Assembly: GCA_037039925.1 (NCBI GenBank)
Contig: JAXRKP010000097.1
Coordinates: 1-64,000, forward strand
Length of the DNA: 64,000 bases
Source of the DNA: Doris montereyensis
Lineage: Eukaryota > Mollusca > Gastropoda > Nudibranchia > Dorididae
Reading direction: 5' to 3'
In this document: positions 19,101 through 34,100 of the stretch, piece after piece
Layout: every line of letters starts with the position of its first letter
How positions within the stretch are numbered: the stretch's first letter is position 1
The notes under the pieces: model-generated
What the model was told of the DNA's origin: nothing
Databases searched by the model: none
The model's input: only the letters and a program-made list of their open reading frames with translations
Translations under genes and position numbers: made by a program

Positions 19101-22100
19101 CACTGGTTTAGAATTTCTTTGAGACATGAAGACACCTGGTTGGAATACACGCACGAGTAATTTAAATGTTCTTAAAGGGCCAGCAGAAATGTGTTAATTT
19201 ACATTTGAAAAAGAAAGTAAGAACACACACTAACGAACTCTTGATAGTGTAAATCTGTGATCATTACCATCTTTGTTATCATATATTATACAATGGGGTA
19301 TTAATTTGATACTTGCGAAACCATTTAAGTTATTCTCAAGAAGAGTTCTGTAGAAAACGAGAAAAGTGTTGTGAATGTGAGTTTAGGGAAATGAGAAAGT
19401 ATGTTTTCTTACTGCTCCCATCACCGATACGAGATACATGTTCACTTCAGTAGCAAAGTAGACATTCTGCATTGAATAAGTTTCAATAGCCATGATATAT
19501 TCTTTTTTCAGAATCTTCACTACATCTTCACCTGGACTGGCGAGTTTTGGACCAAAAGGTTGATGTTCTGTTTTTTGCATATTCGGGTAGAACGATCATT
19601 TATCTACAAGTTCATGGCAGAAAAATGTCCATGTGACGTATAATTTTTTTTTTTTACAAAATATTTTGTAGGCGAGGGTAGGCAAAAAACGATCAAAATT
19701 TTGACGCAAATCACCCTTACACTGACTGAGAAAATGGCAGTAAAAACCTATAAATTGGCGGTTAATCGCCAAATGTGGCAACACACGACTTGACCTCATT
19801 TTGCCGACACCGATGAATGTGTCTCTCATCGCAAAGCGCCAGTGTGTATGTAAATATGCGCACAAGCATAGAATATGGAGGGAAAAAACAAAAAACTGGT
19901 CATTTCGACATCTGTTTTCACAACAGTACACATCTAAACCTAGATTTATAATCCTATTTACGTAAGTAACAATGCCAGACGGTGTCGAAAGAGTAAGGGT
20001 GCCGCTACAACAAGGGAAACCCGTCTGAAGCATTTGTTTTGTGTTATTTTCTTTTGAATTTTTTACTTGCATTTTTCTCGAAATGTAGTTTTTCCACACT
20101 AAAATTCTATCTCCTCGGGCCATTTACCGAACGATTTGTATTATATTTGGCACATAGGTTCCTCTTGTCAATGTTAATAGAATGACGTCGTTTTTTTAAA
20201 ATAAATTGTAAACTTTTTGAGAAATTTTTTTTGGGAATAAAAACGCCGTTTTTGTACATTCACGATATATAGTATTTTCAAAAATTCATTTAAATTTTTT
20301 TTTTAAATATCGAAAAAACCTGACGTCACTTTTTAGATATTGAATGGAAAAGACGATCTGTACTGCTTTTGAGTGATTTTATGCATAACTAAGGGAGGAG
20401 ATAGATTTTGAAAATTGAGGCAAAATCCAAGATAGCGGCCGTTTCTATTTTCATCATGCGTTTATTTCCTTCTTGTTCAAATGAAAACAGGCCAAAGTCT
20501 CATTAATAATTCAGGGCTTGAGGAAGAGAGTCAAACGTAGATCATATGAATATAAATCATAGCCGCTGACAACTTACAGATTTGACATGAACAAAACTCT
20601 GAGCAAGCAATGAAGACAGAAAATGTTCATGGGCAAGCTTTGCCACTTCAAAGTCCTTGGTGGAATTGATTTTATCTATCAGGATTTTGTACTGAGATTC
20701 TATCACATCAACCTGAGAAGAGAAATGAAAACAGCATTGCTTAACATGATAGGGTATTGTACAGCATCATGATATCTGTCATAAAAAAAGACACAAAAAA
20801 AACTGTCATGTCCATAAGTGTAAGTAAACAATCATGCGTTTTTGTTACTGTATCATGCTTAGCATGAAGGATATTCTGTATCACAAAGCTTCCTGTCTTG
20901 ATAGAAACGACCCAAATCTGAAAATCTAGGCTGTCTTTCTTTGCCAAAAGACTCTTCAAGTAAATCTTTCCCCGATACTTTCTAAACTAAAGTGAAGGTC
21001 CCATACACGGGTTTGATATGGAGTCCTGATTTTTCTCAGCTTACAGCATAATGCGGTATTTTGTCATTGCTTTCCATGGTGCCATTTACTGAGTCTGACT
21101 AGACCTAGATGCCCATTTCACTGATAAATTGACAGGAAGACCAAAACCAGAAGGGACTAAAAAGCTTGCCCGAACAGGGGAGCAAACTCAGATCACCTGG
21201 ATAGAGATTGAAGGCTCTACTAAATGAGCAACTAGGCCCAGCACTCTCTAAATTGCTTGTCTTAAAAGTGCACTATGTTTTACAAATACACAGCCTTTAT
21301 CTAAAATTCCAAATTCTTAAACTAAAATTACTACCTGAATGTAATATTGCAGGTTGTCTACCAGAAAAGCCATGTGTGTTCTAAGTTGCCAGGTTGCACT
21401 GGCTGCAGGAGAAACAAACAATTTCTTGTTGAACATTTGAAGACTCCAACAGTGCTGAAGATCGAGCTGGGTTTTCCGTACAGCCAACAGAAATTTGAAG
21501 ATTCGATTGTACCTAGGGAAATAAATAAGTCAGCTATTCATTGTAAGACCATTAAAATATTGTCTCATTTACCACGCTGCACCAACAGAGCATTTCTTCT
21601 GCAATCTTTCCAAGTAACATTTCATCAGTGAAACTTTCTAAACATGTAAATCCGTCAAACGTAGTTTTTTTCCGGAAAAGCAAAAATACCGTAAAAGATC
21701 ATCAAATATAGCTGCAAACACTATATATGTTATGCAATTTGGATTACAATTTAATTTAAAAACTAATTTAGTCTTTAGAATGCAGTAAATAAAAAAAAAA
21801 TCACTTGTGCCCAAAATGGATTTACACAATAAGAGTTCAACTTTTTAAAGATACAAAGAAGTAAGTCTGTGCTTTGACTTACGAGGCTGAAGTTTCAAGA
21901 CAGGAAGAAAATTGTTTAGATCACGTGAGTAACTTTTTATTGATTCAAGGCCTTCAATATTCATAGATGCATGAAAGAAGCATGCGTTTGATCATTTTAA
22001 GGACAAATCTCATATCCCATACTATACTGTGGACTACGCATTCAGGCAGTTTCACCGACGATATTAAAGTTACTTCAAGGCCATTATGGCTGATAGAGCC

Positions 22101-25100
22101 AAAGCTTATCACAGTTTCTATAATGTGAAGCGGAACAACTGATAATAATCACCTCCAGGATGAGATGCTAGTCTGATGCAGATTTTTGTTCCCAAGATAG
22201 TGCTTGTACTCATTTGCACCTGGGTCAAGTAGGAAAATGCATGTTAAGTATCTTTCCCAAGGAATACAGCGGTGGACCTAGTTTCACTAAAATTTGAGGA
22301 AAATGCATGTCAAGTGTCTTTTCCCAAGGAGCACAACGTCAGACCTAGCTTTGCTAAGATTTGAACCCAGGACCTCATGATCCTAATTCTCACAGCCTAA
22401 CCACTTGTCCATCGATGCCATCAATGGTAGACATGGTCTCAATATAGATGTTTGAGCGCCATAGGGAAAAAGACAAAACAAACACAAGGAAACAAACAGA
22501 AAAAAATCCTGGGCATCAGACAAGATTGAACCAGCATGGCCACATCGGCTCCCATTGCCCTGCCATGAAGGGAAATTGCAATGTCAACAGCGTGCATATC
22601 CAACAAGCTCACGTAGGAGTTCAAACGCACTAACAGTTTTTCCCATGTGTGCTCTAGATCTACAATATCTATACCTTCAAGATGTACATCTATATTATGT
22701 CCATATATTATTATGTACAAGTATGTCACACCCTGGTTGATACCAAGTACAGTTATTAGATCAGGTCAACATTCGATAATGAGGTTATGCAGGTGGACAT
22801 GAACGGTACTATTCCAAGGTTTTATATATGCAGCCTGTTCAGCAGTGCAGGTAAATGAAAATTCTACTCATCAATGGGGAAACAATGAAATATTCAATAA
22901 TTAAACGTCACTTCTTGTAGAAAACTTCCTTAAATGAAAATAATAATCTTTAGATCATTTAGAAGCTACATGCAAAATATGGTTACTCTAAGTCGTCTGG
23001 CAACAGAGCCTTTGGCGGACAAAGAACGACCAACTCAGAATTATGTATAGAGATATTATTACATACATAACGTAAAACACAAAATCTACTACATATCTCA
23101 TCAGTGAGTTTAAAGCAATCCAGAAACTGTTTTAATAATTGGCACAAAGTTTGATGGTATGATTAAATTGATCCAAACCAAAATTCTGATGAGGACAGGC
23201 ATGTTCTCACACTTACTTGTTTATAACTGCCGGGTAAACAAAATATTAAGAGGCCATGGAACAGCGTATTTGATGCCCAAAGACGTCCAACCAGTAAGGA
23301 CATCCTGATTTGCCGAGGATGAGGAGCTGTCTTTGCTTATTCTCTGGTGAAAAAGGTAAGAAAATAAACCGTAATAAACAATAAGAAAAAAGAAACTGGA
23401 AAAAAAAAGAAGTGAGTGCTGAGATTGAGTTTTCAAACGCAAAAAGGGAAATGATCTTAATCTTTACAACTGAGTATTTTGTATAGCCATTGGTTTCAAG
23501 ACACCACCCCCCCCCCCTTCCCCCCCCAACACAAACATATGCATATATATAACACCAATGCATAGGTTTGTTGGTGTCACATAGATGTTTACTGGCATCC
23601 ATCATGATGTTATCTTTTTTGTTTTTGTTCATCTAATTGGAATTCAACTTATCCACTGTATACTTTGATCTCGGGGTGGATTAAGAGGAAAGAGCAAGAT
23701 GAAAGATAAGTAAAAGAGGAACCTACCAGCACCTCCCACCAACAATCCATCAGCAAGATGAAACAATGTGAAAAAGTAAATGGAAAGAAGTTGTCATTTA
23801 TTGTCGTTTTCCCCCTTTGACTTCACTCCATTGTGGCTCCTTTGTATTATTTAGGACCTACCAATAGCAACCACTGAATTTATCTAATATAAGATATTAC
23901 AGTACAAAACAGCGTAAAGATTGAATAACTATTTCCATTTGGATAGACACAGCATTAAACCAGGACAGTGACGTTTCTACAACGGCACAGCTCAGTTATA
24001 CAGGAAATCCTACATATAACAGGTATACAACACATACATAGCTGCCAACCTTTTCAAATAAAAAAACAAGACCTTGACCACACAAACTAATTCTAATATG
24101 CACGTGCACGTGATATTCCAGAAAATATTAATAATTTATCTTCAAAATTAATTACTCTTTGAATAAGGCACAGTCAGGTGGAATCTCTGGATGAGGGGCT
24201 CATTGTCCAGGAGAACATCTCTTGCTGCTTGTTGAAAAGCGCGGTTTACGTCTGAAATGAAATGAACAGTTTAGCAGTGTATGGGACTACAAATAAACCT
24301 CACTCTTCTGCTGTCATTCTTCTTACTCTGAAAAAAAAAACCCCAATGAATCTATTGTATCCTCTTTCATCTGGTATGTATAATTTCAAATTATCATTTT
24401 CATCTAATATAAATAATTTCAATGTGTTATTCTTTCACCTGGTAACAAATGATTTTAATCCTTCAATTTCATTTCAATTTGGCATATAAATAAATTTTAA
24501 GCAATGCTCTTACAGAAGAAGAAGAAAAATACAAGAGATTTCCATCGGCTCACTAAGCGTGATTTTAAGGTGTACCAGGTGTACTATTTTTCTGAAGTAA
24601 CTCTTGCCTCCAAAAAGAGAATCTCATACATATCTACAAACATTAACAGGTTATGCTGCAATGAAGTGCACAATGTGCTGCAGGTCAATCATACCATGTT
24701 CTGTCGTTGAAATGGGAGGAGTTCTCAACAGATGCTGCGCTTGATCGATGAACGTGAGATAAAGTTCCCCTCTTCCAAGCAACAGAAAATCTTTGACTAT
24801 TTTCAACTCCGAGCTGAGATCTGATTGCTCCACAACAAGGAACCACAAATACTGGACACGTTGAAGTAGACACGACATGAATTATTTTCACTCATTACTT
24901 ACGTAATGCTATGATCAGTTAATAACATTGATTTCTCACATCGGATACAAGAAATGTTCGAGTTCAATATCATTCAATTTAGTACATTTTGAAGAAAAAA
25001 TAAATTAATAGCGTCCCAATAAAACAGATCTTTATATCATATTATGGGTGAAAAAGTCTTATTGATTGACTATTAACATGAGTCTGATATTCATTGGATT

Positions 25101-28100
25101 ATACAACTCATGAAGTTTAGCAATCCCCAAACAACTGAGTGAGTGTAAAACTCATTTGAATATTATTTTTAAAAAATTGTATTGTGTACTATAATACGCA
25201 TTCCAAATTATTCTAAACAATCTCTTTACAAAGATGAATCCTGCCAAAAGATACACTCTCAGAGTTTATAAAAATGTACTTTCTAACATGATCTGTCCCA
25301 AACAACATAGAAGCTTCATCCCTGATCTCTCTTAATCATGAATTGATAATTAAAATCTCAAGTCTGTTCCTTCAAGTCCTTTACATATCGAGACAATCTG
25401 GCCATAACACTCACCTCTGCAGCATGAGCTCTTATCTTGTCAATGACCGTTTCGAACCCAATGGCGTTGAACTCTTTTTGTTTGGACAACTCTTGAAGGT
25501 CTGATGCAAATTCTTTCTCTTGTGCATTCATGATAGAAGATGCTGTTTGAATTTTTCAAAGTAGGGATGAGAGAAAAAACAACCCTCAATGAGTTACTAC
25601 AAAAGAAAATCATGTGAAAGCAACATGTTTTACTACTGTAAGAGAGTTTTAGAAACGAGCTCTAGCAAAATTCTGAATATCACCAATTCATCCAGACCCT
25701 AGTTTTTGTCTATGTGTGACGCAAATCATTGTAACAAATGTGGAGCATAAAATTAAATATAAAAAAGAAAAATTAGTGCCGCTCACCAAAAGGTGTCGTA
25801 CCTGGCATCCCAATTTCTTTTCGAGAAAGGAATATAGACTATCATCGGGATTACGCTCAATCCAACAGGAGTCACCCATGTTGTCCAAGTGAGCAAATAG
25901 GGTAAATATAAACTTAAAAATCTAAAAATCATATGCCTTGTTGATTTTCCTGTTAAAAAGAAAAGATTGTTATTCTATTAGATGTCTTTCAAAAAAAAAA
26001 ATCAAATTTCAATCATTTTATTCATATCATAAAGTTAGGAAATATGAAAATGTGACTGAGAAGCCTTAGAATGAGAAGGCAGCAATCTATGCTGTGTACC
26101 AATATGCAATATGTTCTGCATTTATACAGAAATTTGTTGCATTATTAAATTATGGCATACCTTGCAAGAAAGCTTTTTGTTTGTCTTTCACACATTTTCA
26201 CAGACTCCCCAACAAATAGAATTTTGTTTGCGACTCTGATTGGAATGAAAGAAGGCAGCAGATCCCCTGCGATGACGTACTGACCCATATCAACTGACAC
26301 CTTTTCTTCCTCTGATCCAAGAAAAGCTTTCTGAAAAGCAGTAGACAAATGGAGAAACATGAATCAGTCAGCAAGCAATCTCGTTTTCTTTTCTCTCCTA
26401 TGAAGTACATCTTTTCTTCGCCAAGGCCCATAGAGTTTTATGTTTCTATAAAATGAAACCAAACACCCCCTCCTAGACAGCACACTAGTGTGTAGCAGGT
26501 TTTACTCTCAATCTGATATGCGGTAACCACTTGTAACTGGATTGAATGAGGAAATATGTGTTTAATACAAAAATTTCACCCAATAGGGATTTTTGATATT
26601 TCTTAAAATTTTTGCAAAAAGAAATTTTGTGATTAAATTGGCCAAAAATTGGAAAAGTTGCTACATGCATTTTCAAACCATTTATAAAATCAAAACTGTT
26701 TATTTTATCGAAAATCGCTATTGGTTCCTGCTAGATATTGAACCAAATATCGTGTGTAAAAGGGTTACAACCAAGTTTTTACAAAATTGAAAAGCCTACT
26801 TGAAATGAAGGTGTAGGTATTTTCGCAACGAAACACCAAGATGGTGGCGTTCCCATGGCAACCGGATATGAAAAAAACGTTTTTATATTTGAGGGGGTGA
26901 GATGCAACAACCGCTATATCTAAAAATGATAACTCGAGAAAATCAAGTTTGTCTTTCCTTAGTTCTAAATAAAGCCCGATCAATTTGATGTTATGGGGCA
27001 AATTTATAATAGGATATAGTCAGTTTTGAACAAAAATGATTTCTTCATCAGATGACTTCATCCAAAGTTCGAGATGGTGAAAAACTCACAAATGTAAAAA
27101 TGGCACATATCAGGTTTTGCATCTGACCCCCTCATTTTTACCACCTAGTTTAGACATGACGAGTACAATGGTAGTGGTCATAATTGTCTATATCAAATAA
27201 TAATTTTTTTTAAATGTTCAGGACCTGCCCCCTCTTTAAAGATCCCTTGACTGTTTACAGGGCAGGCGGCAAAAATTTAAAATCCTACTGAAACCCCATA
27301 TATCACCTTAGTTGTGGATATGTGTAAATCAAATCAAAATTGCCAGGATTCAAACCTAGGACCACATGATCCAACATAGCGTAATCACTAGGCTATAGCC
27401 ACAACATAAAAGGCACCACCGCGTTTAAAAATATTTCACTCATTAATCAGCTTGAGGAAGAACTACATTATAACTGACACAGTGAGGAAAAATAAGATTG
27501 CTCTCACCAAAGACGATTAGAAAAATTAATTAAAAAGCAAAAAAGAAAAAATTAAACTACAAAATGCAGTTCAACTATAATACTATAAAAGAAATTTTCT
27601 AATTCTTCATCATTATTTCACCATTAATAAAACCTACAATCTATTTTAAATATGCATCTTTCCTATGTAAGCGTTAAAGTTATTTACTCCCTATAATAGC
27701 TCAAGCATAATTACCCATTTGCCAACAGATTAATTGAAGAAATAATACCATTAAGACTAGTGTTAGACGTGAACGATACTATTCAAACTTTTAAAAATCC
27801 TAACACTCTTTTTTAAATCCTAAAATCTGCTGCAAATGACGGCTTAGGTGAACGTGAATTCTACTCAAATTTTCCCCCATTAAGTAAGTCTGGTAAAAGA
27901 AATTCCTTAAATGAAAATGATCTTGGGATCATTTAGAATCTACATTCAAAATATGGTTGCTCTGAGTGACCAGTCATCAGAACCTTAAATGCACAAAAAA
28001 CAACCAACTCATAATTATTTACATAATCTCATGCTCTGAGATTATAGACTAATAACTTAAGGTATTTCACATTTGATATCCGGCGTCTTTGTAACCAAAA

Positions 28101-31100
28101 TGTAAGAAAGATAATCAAACTATTAAACCATTAGAAAAACATCCACAGTGAATTGAAAGGATAAGCCACCTGCAACTGTTTCCCGGTGAGCCCCATGATG
28201 CCAAGGTCGTCTTCGTTATCTTCTTCCGGCTTGGAGCCCTCCAAAGCAACAGTCTTATTTGTGGCTTTCTGAATGAAGAATTCGTTGTAGGATCAGACGT
28301 GATTCCATACAACATCCAGGCCGACAACTGCTTGAACAAAAGCCCGTAACAATGGTGTAAAATCCTTAAAGACAGATAAAAAAAAGGGAGATCAGTCATA
28401 ATGATAGATGAAGAGCAAAATGCCGCATTATGCAGTGAATATTTCAGGGAGCCATCGCAATGCATTCAAAGAAATTTATCTCAGGAAATTCTTGGACTTG
28501 GATTAACTCTGAATAATTTGTACATTAAATTTGATTTTTACATATTTAATATATATATTATATATATATGTATACATAATGTATTTATTGAGTGTCACAA
28601 TATAACACTCATTGAAGATAACATGAAATAAGATTCAGGATAAATGGAAATCTAAGAAACTCAGCTGAAATGAGTTTCACAAAGATAGAAAATAGGCGTA
28701 GCAAAATGCTAGCATCATTTGTGATTGATTTGACTGCATACTAAATGTAAGCGGAAATTGAATTTTGTTCACATTGCCACAATGTCTTTCATGTACATAG
28801 CTGCCAAGCTTTTTAAATTGAAAAAAACACTCTGATCGCGATAACTAATTCTAACTAGCACGGCATCTCGTCATGTTCCAGAAAACATTGATAATCTAAC
28901 TGAAATTAACCCCTTTATGGTAAATGAAAAGCCCACTGACCATTGACCTTCCTGACAAAGTAGGATTGTAATTTTGCAAACTCAAAATGGTGTCTCCTGA
29001 TATTACTTTCATCTCAATTTCTCTGCATAACTGTCGTTGATTTAAGGTTTCTTTATACAAAAATTACAGTTAGGTAAATACACTTTTCAAGGTAAAAACA
29101 GACTTATACGCTCAAAGCCCAAAAACGTATGTAATACGTTTTTTACATACTGGATGGCAGCTATGCATGTAAATCATATGTTCACAGGGGTTAAACTTTT
29201 TCATTTGTCTCCTATGGGATTAGAGAACATTTTTTAAATGTGGTTTACTTCATATGTATATTAATCTATTACCATACATATTTATCACAGCATTTTTTAA
29301 ACTATTATGTTTAAAAATGGAAAGAATATTTTCCAATTTTGATAACAGATAAGTAAAAGCAAAATTCCTTGAAGGCTGTTACAGCCCATGGAGCCACAGC
29401 TTATCCTGGTGGCAACTAAGAAGCAAAACAAGTGATATATAATCCCCTGCCGGACAAGACTCTATTCTGTCACAGGAAATTACTCTCAACCATGTGTTGG
29501 TATCCATTTGCACCTGGTTTGAGTAGAAAAATGCGTGTTAAGGACCATTTCCAAGGAACACAACGTCGGACCTAGCATTTGCTAAGATCCAAACCCACAA
29601 CCTCATGATCCCAAATCCGGCAACCTAACCACTAGGCCACCAAAATCATTTTAGTTTTCATGGGTTAGACCTTTCATTGAACTAAATATTATTTTGTCAG
29701 AAGGAATAAAAGGGTAAAAGAAATCAACCACTAAAAGAGAGGGGGATCAGATATAAAAAAAGATTACAACAAACCTATTTAAAGCTTTTTTCACAATGGG
29801 TATTCCATACACAGCATTCTTGTACAAAATATCCATTATGTAACAGCCATGAGCCTAGAGGATTTGAAAGACAAATTTTTTATTATTATTAAAAACACAA
29901 AAAGAAAACAAAACAAAGCACATCACTGATTTTAAAAGCGAATTAGAGTTAGTTTTAGTATAAAGCTGAGTCCGACAGCTATCAAGTTGGTTTAGACACT
30001 ATTTGATGGACATCAATCATCATTGAAAAATCTGTAGAATTCCATCTGATAAAAAGTATTACACATGTCTGCATAATTTTAGTATGACCAATTTCCTGAA
30101 CTTAAGATGCGCACATTCATTACCAACAAATTTTTAATTCTACGAATTGACATTGTATTATGGTGCCACATTGTAGTTTCGCTATGTTGACAATATAGGT
30201 TCTAAACATACTTATATGTTACTCATATTTCACATCTTTTGTCTAATACAAATATAACATACAAGCATATTACACCCCAGGTGGTACCAAGTACAATTAT
30301 TAGATCGGGTTAGTATTCAATTCTGAGGTTACGCAGGTAGACATGAAGGTACTATTCCAATTTTTTAATTACCCTGTATAATCTGTTCAAGATGGCGGGC
30401 TAGCTAAATGAAAATGATATTCACAAAGGCTGGGAAACAATGAAGTTTACATTATTTCAACATCACTTTTGGCAGAACATTTTCTCAAACAAAAACGATC
30501 TGGGGATGATTTAAAGCCTACATGCAAAATATGGTTACTCTTAGTGGCCTATCAACAGAGCCTTTGGCGAACAAAGATCGACCATTTCATAATTATATAT
30601 TTAGATATGTGAACTTTAAAATCTTTGAACTTCTGATCATGTGATTGACTTTTCACAAAAGTTGTTGGGTGCTCAATCAATGTAACACATAATCACATTT
30701 TTATACAGCAACTGAAAAACTTGTAGAAATGCTTGATCTTATTCATTTTGATTGATTTGAAAGGTTGAAAATATGTGGAGTTTCATTTATAAGAGGTAGA
30801 TCTACCTATGAACAAAAGAGTTAAAGAAGAAAAGCCAAAAATTTGATATTTTTATGAAGCGCAAACAAACTGATAAATCAGTACTCGATTAAAAAACTAA
30901 ATACAAAACAGAAGCGCTCAATTAAAATCTATTAGATCTAAATCAAGAGGATCATCATACAAAAGACAAAAGGACAAGTATGTATACAAAAGCACCAACA
31001 GATTGGTGAGATCAGGCCTCACATGAGTGTCAGTAGAATCATGTCGTAGACTTAAGTTTAGATCTAAATTCAGAACCTGCTCCACCAGCCATGAGCTTTT

Positions 31101-34100
31101 CAGCTAGCATGATTAAAGTTAAAATTCTGTTCACAACACCAAAATAAAGATAATCAAGACAATTCTGACCTTGTGTGTAACAATTTGATCAATTGATGAC
31201 GACAAGACAGGAAACAGTAGGTGGAACTGAAATTAAAAGGGAAAAACAAATTTAAGTGCATGCAATAATCAACTTAAGTTCTGCTTTGAGCGTCCAGAAC
31301 TCAAAATGTTTGAAGTTTAATATTAATTTATATATACAGAAAGTTTTACAATGTCCAATGCGTTAGACTTGTAGTACTTGTACCACAACCTCTGAAACAT
31401 GTTTTAAAATTTCTTTTAAGTCATCTTCCTTTATATTTTCTTACAGCAACAGAATGTATTTTACACATATATCTATAATACATAAATCCATTATAATGAA
31501 AGACGTAACTACCTCTTGAAGATGGCAAGCAATGTGTGAGACAGGTATATGAGGGTCCTGTAAAACATCTTGTTCCAATTTCATCAGAACCTCTCTGTAA
31601 TCTTGAAGTACGCTGTCCAGACCTTGGCAGAGACACTTCAGATACAACCCATACAAGTCATCACATTCTGCAAACATTAAATCAAATGATTTGTATCGTG
31701 TTTAATTACAAGTAAAGCAGCATATATGAAAATAGATATGAAACATATAAGAGGCTATTAAATGCTCTTCTCGTGAGACATACCAAGCATGCAATAGATA
31801 ACACATGTACACACACACATCCATGTAATTTATCTACGAAGGTAATAAAGCTATGTCTTATATCGTATCTTACACAGCCAACACTGACTTAAACACAGGT
31901 AGCCAAAAGTTGTTTTTTTCCCCGTTTTTGAATAAGTCTCAATTTTAGTATTGAAAAACCCTCCATCAACTTTTTAAATTATTTTCTAAAAAATGTTTGT
32001 GCATTATAATTACAAACATGCAAAAGAAGTATTATTTGAAAAAAACCCAACACATTTATAAAAATGAAGCTGATTCTAACGTAATGATTTTATTTTTTTA
32101 TTATTTCTTGTTAGTTTTACCTTTCCTGTATATATTTTATCAAAGATTTGTCTCACTGAGACTTACATACATAATGATAAACAATCAGTCATCTCTGGTA
32201 GAATACAAAAAGAATCGTACTCTACTATCATTTAGAGCTAGTTGTCTAACATCCAACTACATGTTACTACAGTTCAAGGTCATGAGACATCACCTACTGG
32301 ACAGCGGAAATTCCCATAGCATCAGCCCAGCATTCTTCGATATAATAATATTGTACTATGCTAGCACTTGAGTAGCGTAAACAACTAGGTGACGTGACCA
32401 TGTCTGTGACCTCGCTTTGCCCCAGTTGGTTATCACGCAGTCATGGTGCATACGGTACCCTTTGACTCGATCGGCAATTTTATGAAAGTGAACATATGAA
32501 TGTAGGAAAGTCTAGGAGAACACCAGAGTCGAAAGAGTTGAGAAAAACGGCCCAGCCTATCAGGCAAGAATGTTATGCTTCTTTCAAATGCCATTTTCTC
32601 AAAACTCTCATTTTCGGAACATAAATTCTATCTCCTTTCTTATTTAACGACCAATCAATGTGAAATTTGGCATATAACTAGTTCATAGAGGTATAACAAA
32701 ACTAAAAAGAGATGATTGGATTTTGTTAATCTTTTCCTGAATATTCGTGATTTTATCGTTAAAAGAAGCAAAAAATGACACAGTTGATTATCCCATTTTT
32801 GAAGCATCAAAATACAATTAAATACATAGATTTTTTTTTTACAACACCTCTATTTGTCTTTAGGTAACATGTCCAGGAGTATGTGTATGAAATTCCAAAA
32901 GAATAGCACAAAAACTGGTGAAGGAGATAAAATTTGAAATTAGTCTATTTTTTTGTTCACAATTCGTGGCAACCATAATAAATATTTGAAAAAAAACCCA
33001 ACCATTTCCCACCAATTCAGACCCGCTAAATTCAAAATGCAATCGTTAAAATGCTGTAGCTAGAATAGTTTAGAAAGTCACTTTCAGGACCTGCCATAAA
33101 GAAAGATATTTGATTCTGAAGATTTTGTCTCTGAGCTATTCTTTCTAAGTAAACCAACCTGGCTTTTGCTCACAGAGAAGACCGGTCCCATAATGCTGAA
33201 TGAAGTCAACGAAAGATTTGTATAATGTTCCAATCTGGCAAATTTCATTCAGAATAGCAATCTCAGACTCGTGGATAAAGGGAAGATTCGGTATAACCTG
33301 AAAAAAAAATTGTAGTAAATAATGTTATTATATGATATAATATATATTATATAATTTTATATGGTTCGGTCTTGTTGTCAGGGGTAAAAGGCAAACAAGG
33401 ATCAATGCCAGCTATAGGTTAGATTTCATGAATCGAAGACCAAGAGGACGCCCACTCAAAAGATGGTCCGACAACATCAGGGAGCAGTGTGGTATTCTGC
33501 TCCGCATAATGGAGAGAAGGACACTATCAAAGAACAATGGAGGAAATCTGTGTGTAATTGGGTCGTCTTTGGCAATAGTTCTTTTATTCATGTAATCTAT
33601 CCTATCCTCTGGTCTCTGTGTTGGCAGGTATTTCTTCCAAGCACCCTTCTTTTCTTTGATCTTAGTTTTGACATTCTAATTCCACCACGCTGTTCTTTCC
33701 CTATCTCCTTTAATTCGTTTCCTATCAAAAACCTCTTCAGTACAACTGAGGAGTGTTTCTTTATACATTTGCCACTTTTCTTCTATTGTGATATCACTCA
33801 GATCCATCTGTCTTTCACTGCTAAATCTTTTTATCCTAGATTTGTACATCTCTTCTACTATTGGTTTATTTAGTTCCCCTATTTTGAGTTTAGTAGCTTT
33901 CTTCTCTTTCCTTTTCTGTTTGTTTTCTTCAGTAAGTCATCTCATTTTGGCAATCACTAGGTGATGATCACTAAATATTTCTGCTCCTCTATTTACTCTT
34001 GCATCCAATGTACTGTAAAAAGGGAGCTGCTATTATGTAGTCTATGGTTGACTTTTCACACCTGTCTTCATTTACTCTTGTATATTTGTGGATATCTTTA

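Noticed and set aside
25688..25888. Minus-strand frame with WIERNPDDSLYSFLEKKLGCQ and a GTACGA donor-like end, inside TUBGCP4 intron 7
   Set aside because: No acceptor upstream in the right phase, and GCP4 exons 7 and 8 are contiguous in the family without it.
33463..33873. Plus-strand 136-residue frame
   Set aside because: Runs antisense through the LINE linker region; composition reflects the opposite strand.
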